From CAYZSU01 sp964480565 (GTDB lineage: Bacteria > UBA10199 > 2-02-FULL-44-16 > JAAZCA01): a DNA stretch of 6,079 bases. Shown piece after piece: positions 5,984 through 6,079 of the stretch; within the stretch, counting starts at the first letter, position 1, and each line of letters begins with the position of its first letter. The stretch spans positions 1 through 6,079 of the forward strand of contig CAYZSU010000105.1 in NCBI GenBank assembly GCA_964480565.1. Direction: 5' to 3'. Position numbers and translations under genes: made by a program. Under the pieces are notes generated by a model that was not told the origin of the DNA, made no database searches, and worked only from the letters and a program-made list of their open reading frames with translations.

Positions 5984-6024
5984 AAATAGAGAATCCTATT
6001 CCATGCTGATTTATTCATTGCCAT
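5984..6024 (-). other. Possible start of a minus-strand reading frame cut by the REPIN-like element
   Basis: On the minus strand GGAGAGG (plus 6034-6040) lies 9 nt before an ATG at 6024-6022 that opens MAMNKSAWNRI and then runs into the palindromic repeat as LYLVPGTG. The frame stays open to 5854 but only by crossing the repeat and the antisense of the upstream gene, so the later part is not credible. The initiation signals may be chance or the remnant of a small gene. No product is recognised. Confidence 0.15.
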
Positions 6025-6059
6025 AACATCACGCCTCTCCAACAATAGTGGTCAATTTT

Positions 6060-6072
6060 CAAACACTGTTTG
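6060..6072. repeat. Small inverted repeat CAAACA-C-TGTTTG
   Basis: Two 6-bp arms (6060-6065 and 6067-6072) flank a single C near the window end. TCAATT occurs on both sides (6052-6057 and 6074-6079). It could be an operator upstream of a minus-strand gene or part of a further structure beyond the window. The function is unknown, and with such short arms chance is possible. Confidence 0.35.
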
Positions 6073-6079
6073 TTCAATT

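Overview
The window comes from an AT-rich genome. A Sec signal peptide and a nucleotide-heptose type sugar pathway point to a Gram-negative bacterium. A free-standing methionine synthase activation domain and palindromic repeats with a GTGCC-A-GGCAC core recall anaerobic Desulfobacterota-like genomes, but that placement is weak inference from memory. The longest stretch without a gene is the first 197 bases, so no gap exceeds 300 bases.

Bases 1-197 hold the possible tail of an upstream gene, a large inverted repeat and a leader with a weak promoter candidate. Bases 198-3355 (+) are a tight three-gene sugar-nucleotide cassette. It encodes a GmhA-like sedoheptulose-7-phosphate isomerase (SIS domain), an extended-SDR nucleotide-sugar epimerase/dehydratase whose GTG start overlaps the previous stop, and a bifunctional HldE-like protein. 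In the last of these the nucleotidyltransferase domain precedes the PfkB kinase domain, the reverse of classical HldE. Together they could isomerise, phosphorylate, activate and then modify a heptose for a surface glycan. No GmhB-type phosphatase and no glycosyltransferase is present in the window.

Bases 3403-4251 (-) encode an unrecognised exported protein: signal peptide, long Asp-rich disordered segment and a predicted beta-rich C-terminal domain with two cysteines. It converges on the sugar cassette and diverges from the next operon.

Bases 4399-5942 (+) are a two-gene unit with an ATGA overlap: a ten-helix EamA/DMT transporter and a stand-alone cobalamin-dependent methionine synthase (MetH) activation domain protein. 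The transporter start is preceded by an eight-G run, with upstream ATGs in both other frames, which makes it a candidate slippage switch. The 3' end of the activation-domain gene runs into a two-armed REPIN-like palindromic element (about 5910-5983), and the rest of the window is non-coding as far as I can see.

I do not see a wholly new defence or mobile system here. The most distinctive points are the domain-swapped heptose enzyme cassette, the poly-G start region, the transporter/MetH-activation pairing, and the REPIN-like element forming the C-terminus of a gene.
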